A stretch of 64,000 bases of DNA from Bacillota bacterium. GTDB taxonomy: Bacteria > Bacillota > Dehalobacteriia > UBA4068 > UBA4997. Numbering within the stretch: the stretch's first letter is position 1; each line of letters opens with the position of its first letter. Shown here in pieces: positions 25,848-33,840 of this stretch. The DNA lies in NCBI GenBank assembly GCA_017397935.1, contig JAFQHN010000026.1, positions 1 through 64,000 of the forward strand. Direction: 5' to 3'. Under the pieces are notes generated by a model. It saw only the letters and a program-made list of their open reading frames with translations, was not told the DNA's origin and made no database searches. The translations under genes and the position numbers were made by a program.

Positions 25848-26753
25848 TCAGGCCGCCGTACGGGGTTGCAGAAAGCCGACACTTACCGCTTCTCTGGCCC
25901 ACGCCGTTAAAATGCTGCTGATACGCGAGGTTTTGGTGGTGATGATATACCCACCTGCGTTGTCCGAGGATACACTCTGCACACCATCAAACTCCTGCAA
26001 GGTATCGTCCGTCCAATAAATCTGCCACAGTACATCATCGTCGGCAGGGTCCGCAAACTCCACCATGCCCTGCTGCTGCAAGGTGCTGATGTATTCCTCC
26101 AACACCCAGTCATTTTCACGCATGATCAGCGAGTGCGGCAGGCCCACATAGCGGTAATGCCACGGCTCATAGGCGATGGCCGTTTCCCTGGTCTTGTTCT
26201 CATCATACCGCAGAACAAAACCGTAATCCCAGCAGTTAGCCAGCAGCCACTTGCCCTGCACCGTGTTGCGGAAGTTGTTGGAGAGCGCCGCATTGGTGGA
26301 TAAATCAATCGCCAGGCCGGTCTGATGCTCGCTGGTGCCGGGTTGGGCGGTGTAGAGCAGAGTGTTGCGGTAAGCGGTGTTGTAGCTCTGCCCGGCCTGC
26401 TGGCGGTGGTTCAGCTTAGATAAAAACAGTCGCTTCTGGTAAGCATAATCACGGTAGCCGGAGATAGAATAAACAGCCTGCCTGTGCTCGGCGCGGTAAG
26501 CGTCAATCATCTGCACATAAGCCTCGGCCGCCGGTGCTGCCAGCTTCATGCTGCCCTTTTTAGAGGGCGCACGGTCGGCAATATCCTGCAAATTGTCGGG
26601 CTGATACGCCGCGTCCAGCCGGTGGGCGGAGTTCACCAAAATCAGCAGGTGGTCATCGGCCGCAGTATCAAAACCGTAGGCAGGCGCACAGCAAAGCGTC
26701 AGCAGCAGCACCAACAGCGGCAGAATTGCCGGCCTTAATTTCTTGCAAAGCAT
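25848..26753 (-). CDS. D-alanyl-D-alanine carboxypeptidase, VanY/M15B family
   Basis: 301 residues, with an N-terminal Sec signal (hydrophobic residues 9-25, probable cleavage after APAYG). It trims the terminal D-Ala from peptidoglycan stem peptides outside the membrane. The zinc-site motifs are SGYRDYAYQ, PGTSEHQTGLAIDL and EPWHYRYVG. The C-terminal 90 residues beyond the domain are unassigned. The gene is expressed from its own consensus promoter and converges on the crotonase gene. Clinical-type vancomycin resistance is not implied, as no vanHAX or vanRS genes are seen. Confidence 0.9.
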   Translation of the reverse strand: MLCKKLRPAILPLLVLLLTLCCAPAYGFDTAADDHLLILVNSAHRLDAAYQPDNLQDIADRAPSKKGSMKLAAPAAEAYVQMIDAYRAEHRQAVYSISGYRDYAYQKRLFLSKLNHRQQAGQSYNTAYRNTLLYTAQPGTSEHQTGLAIDLSTNAALSNNFRNTVQGKWLLANCWDYGFVLRYDENKTRETAIAYEPWHYRYVGLPHSLIMRENDWVLEEYISTLQQQGMVEFADPADDDVLWQIYWTDDTLQEFDGVQSVSSDNAGGYIITTKTSRISSILTAWAREAVSVGFLQPRTAA

Positions 26754-26862
26754 ATAAAAACTCCCATATAATCACGATTGCGACCTTAGACCGCAAATTT
26801 TATTCCAAATTTTGTCCTAAAATATCCGGTCGCATATTGTCGCTTATATTACAGTCGCATAT

Positions 26863-26891
26863 ATTATAGTAGAAAAAAAATGTCTTGTCAA
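26863..26891 (-). promoter_or_regulatory. Consensus sigma-A promoter for the VanY-type gene
   Basis: On the - strand: TTGACA (26891-26886), a 17-bp spacer and TATAAT (26868-26863), about 110 bp upstream of the start codon. Downstream, the region 26829-26860 holds repeated GTCGCATAT-like units that could be an operator. Confidence 0.8.
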
Positions 26892-26923
26892 ACGGCCCGG
26901 CCAATTTGCCGCTTAAAATTAGC

Positions 26924-26952
26924 TTGTCAAATATAGGCGCATTTGTTAGAAT
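26924..26952 (+). promoter_or_regulatory. Sigma-A promoter of the nucleotidyltransferase gene
   Basis: TTGTCA at 26924-26929, a 17-bp spacer and TAGAAT at 26947-26952. It is divergent from the VanY promoter, with -35 boxes about 35 bp apart. Confidence 0.65.
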
Positions 26953-26997
26953 AAGCATAACAGGGCTTAACAGGCATGGCCGGTGAGATAAGCCGGT

Positions 26998-27062
26998 GTG
27001 ATAAGGTATTGTGATGAGGTATCGTGATGAGGTATTGCGATGAGGTATTGCGATGAGGTATT
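26998..27062 (+). repeat. Five-copy 13-bp tandem array carrying Shine-Dalgarno sequences
   Basis: Units at 26998, 27011, 27024, 27037 and 27050, consensus GTGATGAGGTATT with one or two changes per copy. Units 2 to 5 contain GATGAGGT, and the last lies at the right distance from ATG 27068. Unit 5 also puts an in-frame ATG at 27053. Confidence 0.95.
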
Positions 27063-27067
27063 GTGAT

Positions 27068-27823
27068 ATGACAAAAACAAGTTCAGATAAAACAGCAGCA
27101 TCGCTCTGCGGCGTAATTTTGGCGGCAGGTGCAGGCAGCCGCCTTGGTTACCCCAATGAGATTGGCGGCAAGCCGATGGTGCCGGTGGCAGGAGATCCGC
27201 TGGTGGCGCACAATCTGCGGCGTCTGGCGGCGGCAGGCGTAGATGAGGTGGCGCTGGTGGTCAACCCCGTCAACCGCCCGGTGATCGAGGCCTTTGTGGG
27301 CAGCGGCGCGGATTTTGGCGTGCAGGTGACTTATGTTATGCAGGAGGTGCCGCTGGGGATAGCCCATGCACTCTCTCTCTGCGCGGATTTTGCGGCGGGG
27401 CGGCACGTGCTGCTGCTGCTGGTGGATAACCTGTTCTCAGCGGATATTGGGGCGGCGGTGGCGCAATACCGTGAGCAGGGCGGCGACAAGGCCGAGATTT
27501 TCCTGCTGCCCGTACCCAACCCGCAGGATTACGGCGTGGCGGTGCTGCAAGATAACCGCTTGCAGGCGCTGGTGGAGAAGCCTAAGCCGCCGGTCAGCAA
27601 TCTGGCGGTCATCGGGCTGTATCTGTATCCGCCAACGGCCTTTGATTATATCCCTTCGCTGGTTCCGTCCGCCCGCGGAGAGTTGGAGATCACCGACTTA
27701 AACAGCCTGTTCTTGCAGCAGGGGCTGCTTAATTATCAGCTGCTGGACGGTTGGTGGCTGGATGTCGGGACACCTGAACGCCTGGCCGAGGCGGAGCAAA
27801 TGCTGAAAAATAGCCGAAAATAA
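27068..27823 (+). CDS. Sugar-phosphate nucleotidyltransferase (RmlA/GlmU-like)
   Basis: 251 residues. The GT-A-like NTP-transferase signature is GVILAAGAGSRLGYP followed by GKPMVPVAGDP; further DNLF, VEKPKP and GELEITDLNSLF segments match glucose-1-phosphate thymidylyl- or uridylyltransferases. The lysine of GGKPM is the usual phosphate binder. It probably makes a nucleotide sugar for surface polysaccharide; the exact sugar is unknown. The start is ATG 27068 (MTKTSS), after the GAGGT of the last 13-bp repeat; ATG 27053 would lie inside the repeat. Confidence 0.82.
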   Translation: MTKTSSDKTAASLCGVILAAGAGSRLGYPNEIGGKPMVPVAGDPLVAHNLRRLAAAGVDEVALVVNPVNRPVIEAFVGSGADFGVQVTYVMQEVPLGIAHALSLCADFAAGRHVLLLLVDNLFSADIGAAVAQYREQGGDKAEIFLLPVPNPQDYGVAVLQDNRLQALVEKPKPPVSNLAVIGLYLYPPTAFDYIPSLVPSARGELEITDLNSLFLQQGLLNYQLLDGWWLDVGTPERLAEAEQMLKNSRK

Positions 27824-27880
27824 CAGAAAATAATCGAAAATAGCAGAAAATAATCTAAAAAAGCCTAAAAACCAGCCAAA
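27801..27880. repeat. Helically phased A-tracts, 10-bp period
   Basis: Eight successive 10-bp units, most ending in AAAA (such as TAACAGAAAA, TAATCGAAAA, TAGCAGAAAA), run across the end of the nucleotidyltransferase gene and its stop codon into the spacer. A-tracts repeated every 10 bp are the classic feature of intrinsically curved DNA. Confidence 0.85.
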
Positions 27881-27965
27881 ACCCCTGTATGCCATGCATA
27901 ATCGCCGTAATTTTGGGAAAACTCCTCAATATGCAGCGAAACATTCCAGATACAGGGGGCAGGCT

Positions 27966-28613
27966 ATGCGAATTCCGGAGCATTTGGCGGTGATACCTGA
28001 CGGCAACCGGCGTTGGGCCGAACATCACGGCATGAAGAAAGAGCAGGGGTATCAGTTTGGGTTGGCGCCGGGGGTGCAGCTGCTGCGGCAGGCCAAGGCC
28101 GGCGGCATCAAGGAGCTGACCTTTTACGGGTTTACCACCGATAACTGCAAGCGGCCGCGCGCCCAGCGTGAGAGCTTCTCGGCGGCGTGCGTGGAGGCGG
28201 TGCGCCTGCTGGCGGCGGAGGGTGCGGATTTGCTGGTGCTGGGCAACTATGAATCGGCGAATTTTCCACCGGAATTACTGCCTTATCAACAGCGGAGAAG
28301 GGTGGCCGGCGGCGGCATTAAGCTGAATTTTCTGGTGAATTACGGCTGGGAGTGGGACCTGGCCGGGCTGGCTGATGAGGGCGAAAACCCAAGCAGGGCG
28401 CGGATTTGCGGCTGTTTGCGGTCGGCGGATGTGTCGAGGATCGACCTGGTGGTGCGCTGGGGCGGTATGCGGAGGTTATCCGGTTTGCTGCCGGTGCAGG
28501 CGGTGTATGCGGATTTTTTTGTGGTGGAGGCGCTTTGGCCTGATTGGCAGCCGGAGCATTTGCAGGAGGCGCTGGGTTGGTATCAGCAGCAGGATGTGAC
28601 TCTTGGCGGCTGA
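27966..28613 (+). CDS. Short undecaprenyl diphosphate synthase-like (cis-prenyltransferase) protein
   Basis: 215 residues, versus about 240-255 for housekeeping UppS. It has the catalytic HLAVIPDGNRRWAEHHG region with the Asp that binds pyrophosphate, the FYGFTTDNCKRP segment (normally TLYAFSxENxxRP), and the C-terminal RWGGMRRLSGLLPVQ and ALWPDWQ motifs that bind isopentenyl diphosphate. The central region is shorter than usual. Probably a paralogue; product chain length cannot be predicted. ATG 27966 follows CAGGGGGCAGG; an earlier frame start at 27894 adds unconserved residues. It may act with the upstream sugar nucleotidyltransferase on a lipid-linked glycan, which is inference. Confidence 0.8.
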   Translation: MRIPEHLAVIPDGNRRWAEHHGMKKEQGYQFGLAPGVQLLRQAKAGGIKELTFYGFTTDNCKRPRAQRESFSAACVEAVRLLAAEGADLLVLGNYESANFPPELLPYQQRRRVAGGGIKLNFLVNYGWEWDLAGLADEGENPSRARICGCLRSADVSRIDLVVRWGGMRRLSGLLPVQAVYADFFVVEALWPDWQPEHLQEALGWYQQQDVTLGG

Positions 28614-29039
28614 AAAAAACGCCGAGAGGGGCCTAAAAAACGGCCGGGGTGAGTAATTGTCAACCAAACGGTGATGCTTGCGTAAACAATCGGCCGGATT
28701 TGACCGGATTTGGCGTATCTGCGGCCGCAAAACAGGTGAAAATCCACCTCAAAATAGTATAAAAATGCTATAAAAACGGCCAAAAAGCGGTGGAAAAGTG
28801 GAAATTAGGGGCGCTGACGGGTTTTGAGCAGAAAATCAGCCTGCCAAATTGCATTTTTACCGTATTTTACCGTGAGCCGGACCATGCAAACAGGTCGGTT
28901 GGCGGTGAGGTCATGGGCGGAACGCAAAGCAGTTATCGACACTGACGAGGATAGCAGGCGAGAGTTGGGGTCATGGGCGGCGTAAGAGAAAAAATCGGTG
29001 GTTAAAATATAAAAAATGTAAAAAATTACAAAATTACTC
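28614..29039. other. Gene-free spacer before the tRNA genes
   Basis: No supported ORF. It holds two small GC hairpins without T-runs near 28602-28645 (the first begins inside the UppS-like gene), AT-rich TATAAAAA repeats near 28757-28776, and a GGTCATGGGCGG-like 15-bp direct repeat at 28906-28920 and 28966-28980, exactly 60 bp apart. Otherwise I see nothing. Confidence 0.5.
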
Positions 29040-29068
29040 TTGACCTTTGCCGCAGGATGGGGTATAAT
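29040..29068 (+). promoter_or_regulatory. Sigma-A promoter of the tRNA genes
   Basis: TTGACC at 29040-29045, a 17-bp spacer and TATAAT at 29063-29068, 21 bp before the first tRNA. Confidence 0.85.
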
Positions 29069-29089
29069 AGACAAGCGTTAAACACACGG

Positions 29090-29166
29090 GTGTTTGTAGC
29101 TCAGTTGGATAGAGCGGTCGCCTCCTAAGCGACAGGTCGCAGGTTCGATTCCTGTCAAGCACACCA
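29090..29166 (+). tRNA. tRNA-Arg (anticodon CCT)
   Basis: Complete cloverleaf of 77 nt with encoded CCA. Acceptor stem GTGTTTG/CAAGCAC, D-arm TAGCTCAGTTGGATAGAGC, anticodon loop CTCCTAA giving CCU for AGG codons, T-arm with GGTTCGATTCC. Confidence 0.95.
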
Positions 29167-29232
29167 GCCAGCCGCATCCGTGAATTTAACAGAAAATATT
29201 TTCACGGGTGCGATTATGGCATCCAGGCATAA

Positions 29233-29307
29233 TGGGGTATGGCCAAGCGGTAAGGCACTGGTTTCTGGCACCAGCATTCCTAGGTTCGAATCCTAGTACC
29301 CCAGCCA
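29233..29307 (+). tRNA. tRNA-Gln (anticodon CTG)
   Basis: 75 nt including CCA. Acceptor stem TGGGGTA/TACCCCA, anticodon stem CTGGT/ACCAG with loop TTCTGGC, anticodon CUG reading CAG, T-arm with GGTTCGAATCC. Confidence 0.95.
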
Positions 29308-29311
29308 TATA

Positions 29312-29343
29312 AAGCCTTCCAAGTTTTTGGGAGGCTTTTCTTG
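29312..29343 (+). terminator. Intrinsic terminator after tRNA-Gln
   Basis: AAGCCTTCC pairs with GGGAGGCTT around an 8-nt loop, followed by TTCTTG. It ends the tRNA unit ahead of tadA. Confidence 0.8.
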
Positions 29344-29376
29344 TATTTATTCTGCGGTGATTAAGGGGGATGTGCG

Positions 29377-29835
29377 GTGGATTACCGTTTTTATATGCAG
29401 CGGGCGATTGAGCTGGCACGGCAGGCGGCGGCTGTGGGAGAGGTGCCGGTGGGGGCCCTGCTTGTGCGGCACACGGGCGGCGTGGATGAGGTGGTGGCTG
29501 AGGCTGCCAACCGCACCGAGGAGGTGGGGTCTCCGCTGGCGCACGCTGAGTTGCTGGCGCTTTTTGCGGCGCAGGAAAAGCTGGGCGAGCGGTATCTGAC
29601 GGACTGCACGCTGGTGGTGACGATGGAGCCTTGCCCGATGTGTGCCGGTGCGCTGATTCTGGCACGGGTGGGGCAGGTGGTTTATGGCTGCCCGGACAGC
29701 CGCTGGGGGGCGTGCGGTTCGGTGTTTAATATCCCGGAGCATACGGCCAGCCCCTGTAAGCCGCAGCTGGTTGGCGGGATTTGCGAGGAGGAATGTCGGG
29801 CCGTTTTGCAGGAGTTCTTTCGGCAGCGGCGCTGA
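29377..29835 (+). CDS. tadA: tRNA-specific adenosine deaminase
   Basis: 152 residues. It deaminates A34 to inosine in tRNA-Arg(ACG). Zinc/catalytic motifs are LAHAELLAL with the proton-shuttling Glu, and MEPCPMCAGAL; VVYGCPDSRWGACGSVFN matches TadA. GTG 29377 follows AAGGGGGA. The gene is directly downstream of two tRNA genes, a common chromosomal setting. Confidence 0.92.
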   Translation: MDYRFYMQRAIELARQAAAVGEVPVGALLVRHTGGVDEVVAEAANRTEEVGSPLAHAELLALFAAQEKLGERYLTDCTLVVTMEPCPMCAGALILARVGQVVYGCPDSRWGACGSVFNIPEHTASPCKPQLVGGICEEECRAVLQEFFRQRR

Positions 29836-29885
29836 AAAATCCGCAAAAAAAATTATGATATGACCGCAAAATTGGACAAGAGCTA

Positions 29886-29914
29886 TTGCTATTTTGCCGA
29901 AAAAAAGCTAAAAT
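29886..29914 (+). promoter_or_regulatory. Probable sigma-A promoter of pyrG
   Basis: TTGCTA at 29886-29891, a 17-bp spacer and TAAAAT at 29909-29914, giving a leader of about 130 nt. Confidence 0.55.
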
Positions 29915-29948
29915 TATATAGATGTAGAGTGAATTGCTGTGAGATTTC

Positions 29949-29968
29949 ACCGGATGATACGGTTTTTT
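29949..29968 (+). terminator. Possible attenuator in the pyrG leader
   Basis: A short ACCG-loop-CGGT stem followed by a T-run lies between the promoter and pyrG. pyrG of some Bacillota is controlled by leader attenuation, so position fits, but the 4-bp stem is weak. Confidence 0.3.
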
Positions 29969-30049
29969 GCTGCTGATTATTGATGTTGGCTTAAAAACCG
30001 CTTTTGATATGCAGATTTTGCAGTATTAAATGATTTGGAGGACAAAACA

Positions 30050-31669
30050 ATGCCAACAAATACCCCGACTAAATATGTTTTTGTGACCGGCGGTGTGGTA
30101 TCCGGCCTGGGCAAAGGTATTACGGCTGCGTCTATCGGCAGATTGCTGAAAGCCAGAGGCGTGCGCGTGACCATGCAGAAGCTGGACCCGTATTTGAATA
30201 TCGACCCCGGCACCATGAGCCCCATCCAGCACGGTGAGGTTTTTGTGACCGATGACGGCGCCGAGACCGACCTGGATCTGGGCCACTATGAGCGTTTTAT
30301 CGACGAAAGCCTGAACAGATATTCCAACCGTACCTCCGGCCGTATTTTTGACAGCGTGCTGAAAGAGGAGCGCGGCGGCTGCTATGAGGGCGGCACCGTG
30401 CAGATGATCCCGCACATTACCAACAAAATCAAGGAAACCATCCGCCTGAATGTGGAAACTGCCAACGCCGATGTGGCCATCATTGAGGTGGGCGGCACGG
30501 TGGGCGATATTGAATCTCTGCCGTTTATTGAAGCTATCCGTCAGTTTGCCAATGATGTGGGGCGTGAGAACAGCGTTTATGTTCATGTGGTGCTGGTGCC
30601 TTATCTGGCCAAGTCCTGCGAGATCAAGACCAAGCCGGCGCAGCACAGTATTCGTCAGCTGCTTAGCCAGGGTATCCAGGCCGATGTGGTGGTTTGCCGT
30701 ACCGAAGTCCCGCTCTCGGACGATGCGCGCTTTAAGATTTCTCAGCAGTGCAACGTGCCGGTGAAGATGGTTATTGAGAATAAGGACCTGGACAGCCTCT
30801 ATGCTATTCCGCTGGCTTTGGAGGAAGAAGGCCTGTGCAATATTGTGGTGGAGAAGCTGCATTTGGATTGCGGCGAGCCTGATTTGACTGATTGGCAGGC
30901 GATGGTTGAGGTGGCCAGAAACCCCAAGCATACCGTAAAAATCGCCTTGGTGGGCAAGTATGTGGCCCTGCACGATTCTTATTTGAGCGTGGTGGAGGCA
31001 TTGAAGCACGGCGGTTTTGCGCATAATTCTGCGGTGGAGATCAAATGGGTGGATTCGGAGGACATTACCCCCGAAACTGTTGCGGAAATTTTGGGCGATG
31101 TTGACGGTGTGCTGGTGCCCGGCGGTTTTGGCACCCGTGGTGTAGAGGGCAAAATTCTGGCCGCCAAGTATGCCCGCGAGAACGGCAAGCCGTACTTTGG
31201 TATCTGCCTGGGTATGCAGATTGCACTGATTGAGTTCTGCCGCCATGTGTTGGGCTGGGAGGATGCGAATTCCGGCGAGTTTGATGCCGCGACCACGCAT
31301 CCGGTTATCAACTATCTGCCCGGTCAGCACGACGAGATAGACATTGGCGGTACTCTGCGTTTGGGAGCATATCCCTGCGAGCTGGTGGAGGGCACTAAGG
31401 CGCACGAGATTTACGGTGCTGATTTGATCCAGGAGCGTCATCGTCACCGTTATGAGGTAAACAACGATTATCTGGCGGATTATGAGGCGGCCGGCCTGGT
31501 GCTGTGCGGCCATGCGCCGGATAAGAGCGTTATCGAGATGATTGAAATTCCGACTCATCCGTGGTTTGTGGCCTGCCAGTTCCATCCGGAGTTGAAGAGC
31601 CGCCCGAACAAGCCGCATCCGCTGTTTGCTTCGTTCATCGAGGCCAGCCTGGCGGGGCAGAGCAAATAA
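30050..31669 (+). CDS. pyrG: CTP synthase (glutamine-hydrolysing)
   Basis: 539 residues, complete. The N-terminal synthetase has [17 protein letters not shown]; the C-terminal class-I glutaminase has the nucleophile in [13 protein letters not shown] and the His/Glu pair in [11 protein letters not shown]. It amidates UTP to CTP. ATG 30050 (MPTNTP) follows TTGGAGG; a TTG at 30035 would overlap that site. Worth contrasting with the two purine enzymes nearby that cannot use glutamine. Confidence 0.97.
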   Translation: MPTNTPTKYVFVTGGVVSGLGKGITAASIGRLLKARGVRVTMQKLDPYLNIDPGTMSPIQHGEVFVTDDGAETDLDLGHYERFIDESLNRYSNRTSGRIFDSVLKEERGGCYEGGTVQMIPHITNKIKETIRLNVETANADVAIIEVGGTVGDIESLPFIEAIRQFANDVGRENSVYVHVVLVPYLAKSCEIKTKPAQHSIRQLLSQGIQADVVVCRTEVPLSDDARFKISQQCNVPVKMVIENKDLDSLYAIPLALEEEGLCNIVVEKLHLDCGEPDLTDWQAMVEVARNPKHTVKIALVGKYVALHDSYLSVVEALKHGGFAHNSAVEIKWVDSEDITPETVAEILGDVDGVLVPGGFGTRGVEGKILAAKYARENGKPYFGICLGMQIALIEFCRHVLGWEDANSGEFDAATTHPVINYLPGQHDEIDIGGTLRLGAYPCELVEGTKAHEIYGADLIQERHRHRYEVNNDYLADYEAAGLVLCGHAPDKSVIEMIEIPTHPWFVACQFHPELKSRPNKPHPLFASFIEASLAGQSK

Positions 31670-31752
31670 TTTTGTTATGAATATTATCTTCACTCCCCCA
31701 AAAAGGGTGAACGGTAATGTTTGGTTGTATTGATAGATTGGAGGAAAGTGGA

Positions 31753-32739
31753 ATGTGTGTATTGACTGACAAGCGTCCCGAAACTATGGAGCGTATTACC
31801 ACCCCCGAATTGGCGGAGAAATTTATCGCTGAGCAGGTGGAGGCTATCCGCGCACAGGTGGGTGACAAAAAGGTGCTGCTGGCTCTCTCCGGCGGTGTGG
31901 ATTCTTCCGTTGTGGCGGCTTTGCTGATCAAGGCTATCGGCAAGCAGCTGATTTGCGTGCACGTTAATCACGGCTTGATGCGTAAAGGCGAAAGCGAGCA
32001 GGTTATCGAGGTTTTTGGCAAGGAATTGGACGCCAACCTGATTTATATTGACGCTACCGACCGTTTCTTGGATCTGCTGGCCGGTGTATCGGAGCCGGAA
32101 AAGAAGCGCAAAATCATCGGCGGCGAATTTATTAAGGTATTTGATGAGGAATCTGCCAAATTGGAGGGTATTTCCTTCCTGGCGCAGGGCACCATTTACC
32201 CCGATATTTTGGAAAGTGACGGCGTAAAGGCGCACCACAATGTGGGCGGTCTGCCGGAGGATATGCAGATGGAACTGGTTGAGCCCGTCCGCCTGCTGTA
32301 TAAGGATGAGGTTCGCGTGGTGGGCGAGGCTTTGGGTCTGCCTTGGGGCATGGTTTACCGTCAGCCGTTCCCGGGGCCCGGCTTGGGTGTACGCTGTCTG
32401 GGTGCCATCACCCGTGACCGTCTGCACGCTTTGCGCGAAGCCGACGCAATTTTGCGCGAGGAATTTGAGCAGGCCGGTTTGGTGGGCAAGGTTTGGCAGT
32501 ACTTTATCGCTGTGCCTGACACCAAGAGCGTGGGTGTAAAGGATGGCAAGCGTTATGAGGGTTGGCCGGCTATTATTCGTGCCGTGAACACTACCGACGC
32601 TATGAGCGCCACCATTGAGGAGCTGCCCTATCCGCTGCTGCATCGCATTACTGACCGCATTACCCATGAGGTGGAAGGCATTAACCGTGTGTTGTATGAC
32701 CTGACCCCGAAGCCGATCGGCACTATTGAGTGGGAATAA
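31753..32739 (+). CDS. GMP synthase ATP-pyrophosphatase subunit without glutaminase domain
   Basis: 328 residues, against about 510-525 for ordinary GuaA. It starts directly with the ATP pyrophosphatase domain (LALSGGVDSSV near residue 40, HVNHGLMRKGE) and ends with the full dimerisation domain (QPFPGPGLGVRCLGAI and the terminal KPIGTIEWE). The class-I glutaminase that normally forms the N-terminal 190 residues is absent, and the DNA upstream is the end of pyrG, so it was not simply missed. It adenylates XMP and aminates it to GMP using ammonia. A separate glutaminase subunit, as in archaea, may be elsewhere. ATG 31753 follows TTGGAGG; a longer start at 31717 would include that site. Confidence 0.88.
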   Translation: MCVLTDKRPETMERITTPELAEKFIAEQVEAIRAQVGDKKVLLALSGGVDSSVVAALLIKAIGKQLICVHVNHGLMRKGESEQVIEVFGKELDANLIYIDATDRFLDLLAGVSEPEKKRKIIGGEFIKVFDEESAKLEGISFLAQGTIYPDILESDGVKAHHNVGGLPEDMQMELVEPVRLLYKDEVRVVGEALGLPWGMVYRQPFPGPGLGVRCLGAITRDRLHALREADAILREEFEQAGLVGKVWQYFIAVPDTKSVGVKDGKRYEGWPAIIRAVNTTDAMSATIEELPYPLLHRITDRITHEVEGINRVLYDLTPKPIGTIEWE

Positions 32740-32796
32740 GATTTTGAGGGTATTAAAGCCTTTCATGGCAACAATTTCATAATGAGTTAACAAAAA

Positions 32797-32829
32797 GAGC
32801 TAACTGATTTTGGTTAAGTCAGTTAGCTC
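32797..32829 (-). terminator. Terminator of the LysR gene
   Basis: A perfect 11-bp inverted repeat, GAGCTAACTGA and TCAGTTAGCTC, with an 11-nt loop; on the - strand it is followed by TTTTTG. It can also help end the converging guaA transcript. Confidence 0.85.
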
Positions 32830-32861
32830 ATAGTTCTCTTTTATGCTGAAATTGGTATTTT

Positions 32862-33734
32862 TTACTTGATCAGATCCAGAAATGCTTTGGCGGCATAAGA
32901 AAGCGGTGCATTTTTCAGGTAGGCACAGCCGATGCTTCTTGAAGGAAGCGGTGGGTTAAGGGGTAATTTTTTGATCAGGCCCTTTTTCAGTTCTTCTTCG
33001 GAAAATTGCTCGATAACGCATGAAACGCCGAGATGGATTGAAGCGAAGCGGATGAGCAGATCGTGGGCGGCAATTTCAATCTGCGGGTGCAAGGATATTT
33101 TTTTCTCCTTGAAAATTGCGTTGAGAAAGCGGCGTGATGATGAATTTTTTTCCAGCAGGATAAGCGGCAGATCTGCCACATCCTTCCAGGAATAAGAAGA
33201 TTTTGTCTCAAAATCAGGGCCGCAGACGAAGATGTCGTTAATCTCAAAGCAGGGTTCTATCACCAGCTCATCATCTGTTAAGGGCATATTGACGAATGCT
33301 AGGTCAGCCTTGCCCTCTTTTACCAGGGAGAGCATTTGAGAGGAATAGGAGTTGGCCATTTCTATTCTTACATCGGGATAGGAGGCGTGAAATTCTTCGA
33401 GAGGTTTGAGCAGGAAATGGCTGGTTATGGAATCGCCCGCTGCGATTTTAAGTTCTCCGGATTCGAGATGACGGAGCCTTTCCAGCTGGCTTTCGCCTTG
33501 TTCTATGGAGTTGATGGCGCTTTCAACTTTTAAGAAGAGCAGCTGGCCCTCATTGGTTAGCGATACGCCTTGTCTGGTGCGGATAAAAAGTTTGACACCG
33601 AGTGCATCTTCCAGCTGATGTATGCATTGGGAGATGGCTGACTGAGAAATATATAAATGTTGGGCAGCATCTGAAAACGAACGGCAGCGTGCGGTTTCGT
33701 AAAAAACGCGGTAATAATCGAGTTTTGTTTTCAT
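32862..33734 (-). CDS. LysR-family transcriptional regulator
   Basis: 290 residues. The N-terminal winged helix-turn-helix (residues 4-63) contains RSFSDAAQHLYISQSAISQ; the rest is the substrate-binding-like effector domain. AAGGAGAGC ribosome-binding site. It is divergent from the CofE-like gene across 106 bp with overlapping promoters, so that gene is the likely target. The effector is unknown. Confidence 0.9.
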   Translation of the reverse strand: MKTKLDYYRVFYETARCRSFSDAAQHLYISQSAISQCIHQLEDALGVKLFIRTRQGVSLTNEGQLLFLKVESAINSIEQGESQLERLRHLESGELKIAAGDSITSHFLLKPLEEFHASYPDVRIEMANSYSSQMLSLVKEGKADLAFVNMPLTDDELVIEPCFEINDIFVCGPDFETKSSYSWKDVADLPLILLEKNSSSRRFLNAIFKEKKISLHPQIEIAAHDLLIRFASIHLGVSCVIEQFSEEELKKGLIKKLPLNPPLPSRSIGCAYLKNAPLSYAAKAFLDLIK

Positions 33735-33771
33735 ATAAGCTCTCCTTATTATGGTTGTAAGTATTATATGC

Positions 33772-33800
33772 TTTACTTATGTCTGCGTTTGTATTATAAA
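33772..33800 (+). promoter_or_regulatory. Probable promoter of the CofE-like gene
   Basis: TTTACT at 33772-33777, a 17-bp spacer and TATAAA at 33795-33800. It overlaps the LysR promoter on the other strand, as expected for LysR-type control. Confidence 0.5.
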
Positions 33801-33822
33801 TATTAGTAGAATAATATGTCAA
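33793..33822 (-). promoter_or_regulatory. Sigma-A promoter of the LysR gene
   Basis: On the - strand: TTGACA (33822-33817), an 18-bp spacer and TATAAT (33798-33793). Its -10 region overlaps that of the divergent CofE-like promoter. Confidence 0.7.
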
Positions 33823-33840
33823 TAGTTGGAGGGAAAATTT

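Noticed and set aside
25848-26753. Vancomycin-resistance island
   Set aside because: Only a VanY-type peptidase is present; no ligase, dehydrogenase or two-component genes, and neighbours are unrelated.
28805-29074. 89-codon - strand ORF in the spacer before the tRNAs
   Set aside because: Overlaps the tRNA promoter, has no ribosome-binding site, and no recognisable protein features.
30026-31693. 555-codon open frame on the - strand
   Set aside because: Exactly antisense to pyrG and of similar length; no recognisable domain.
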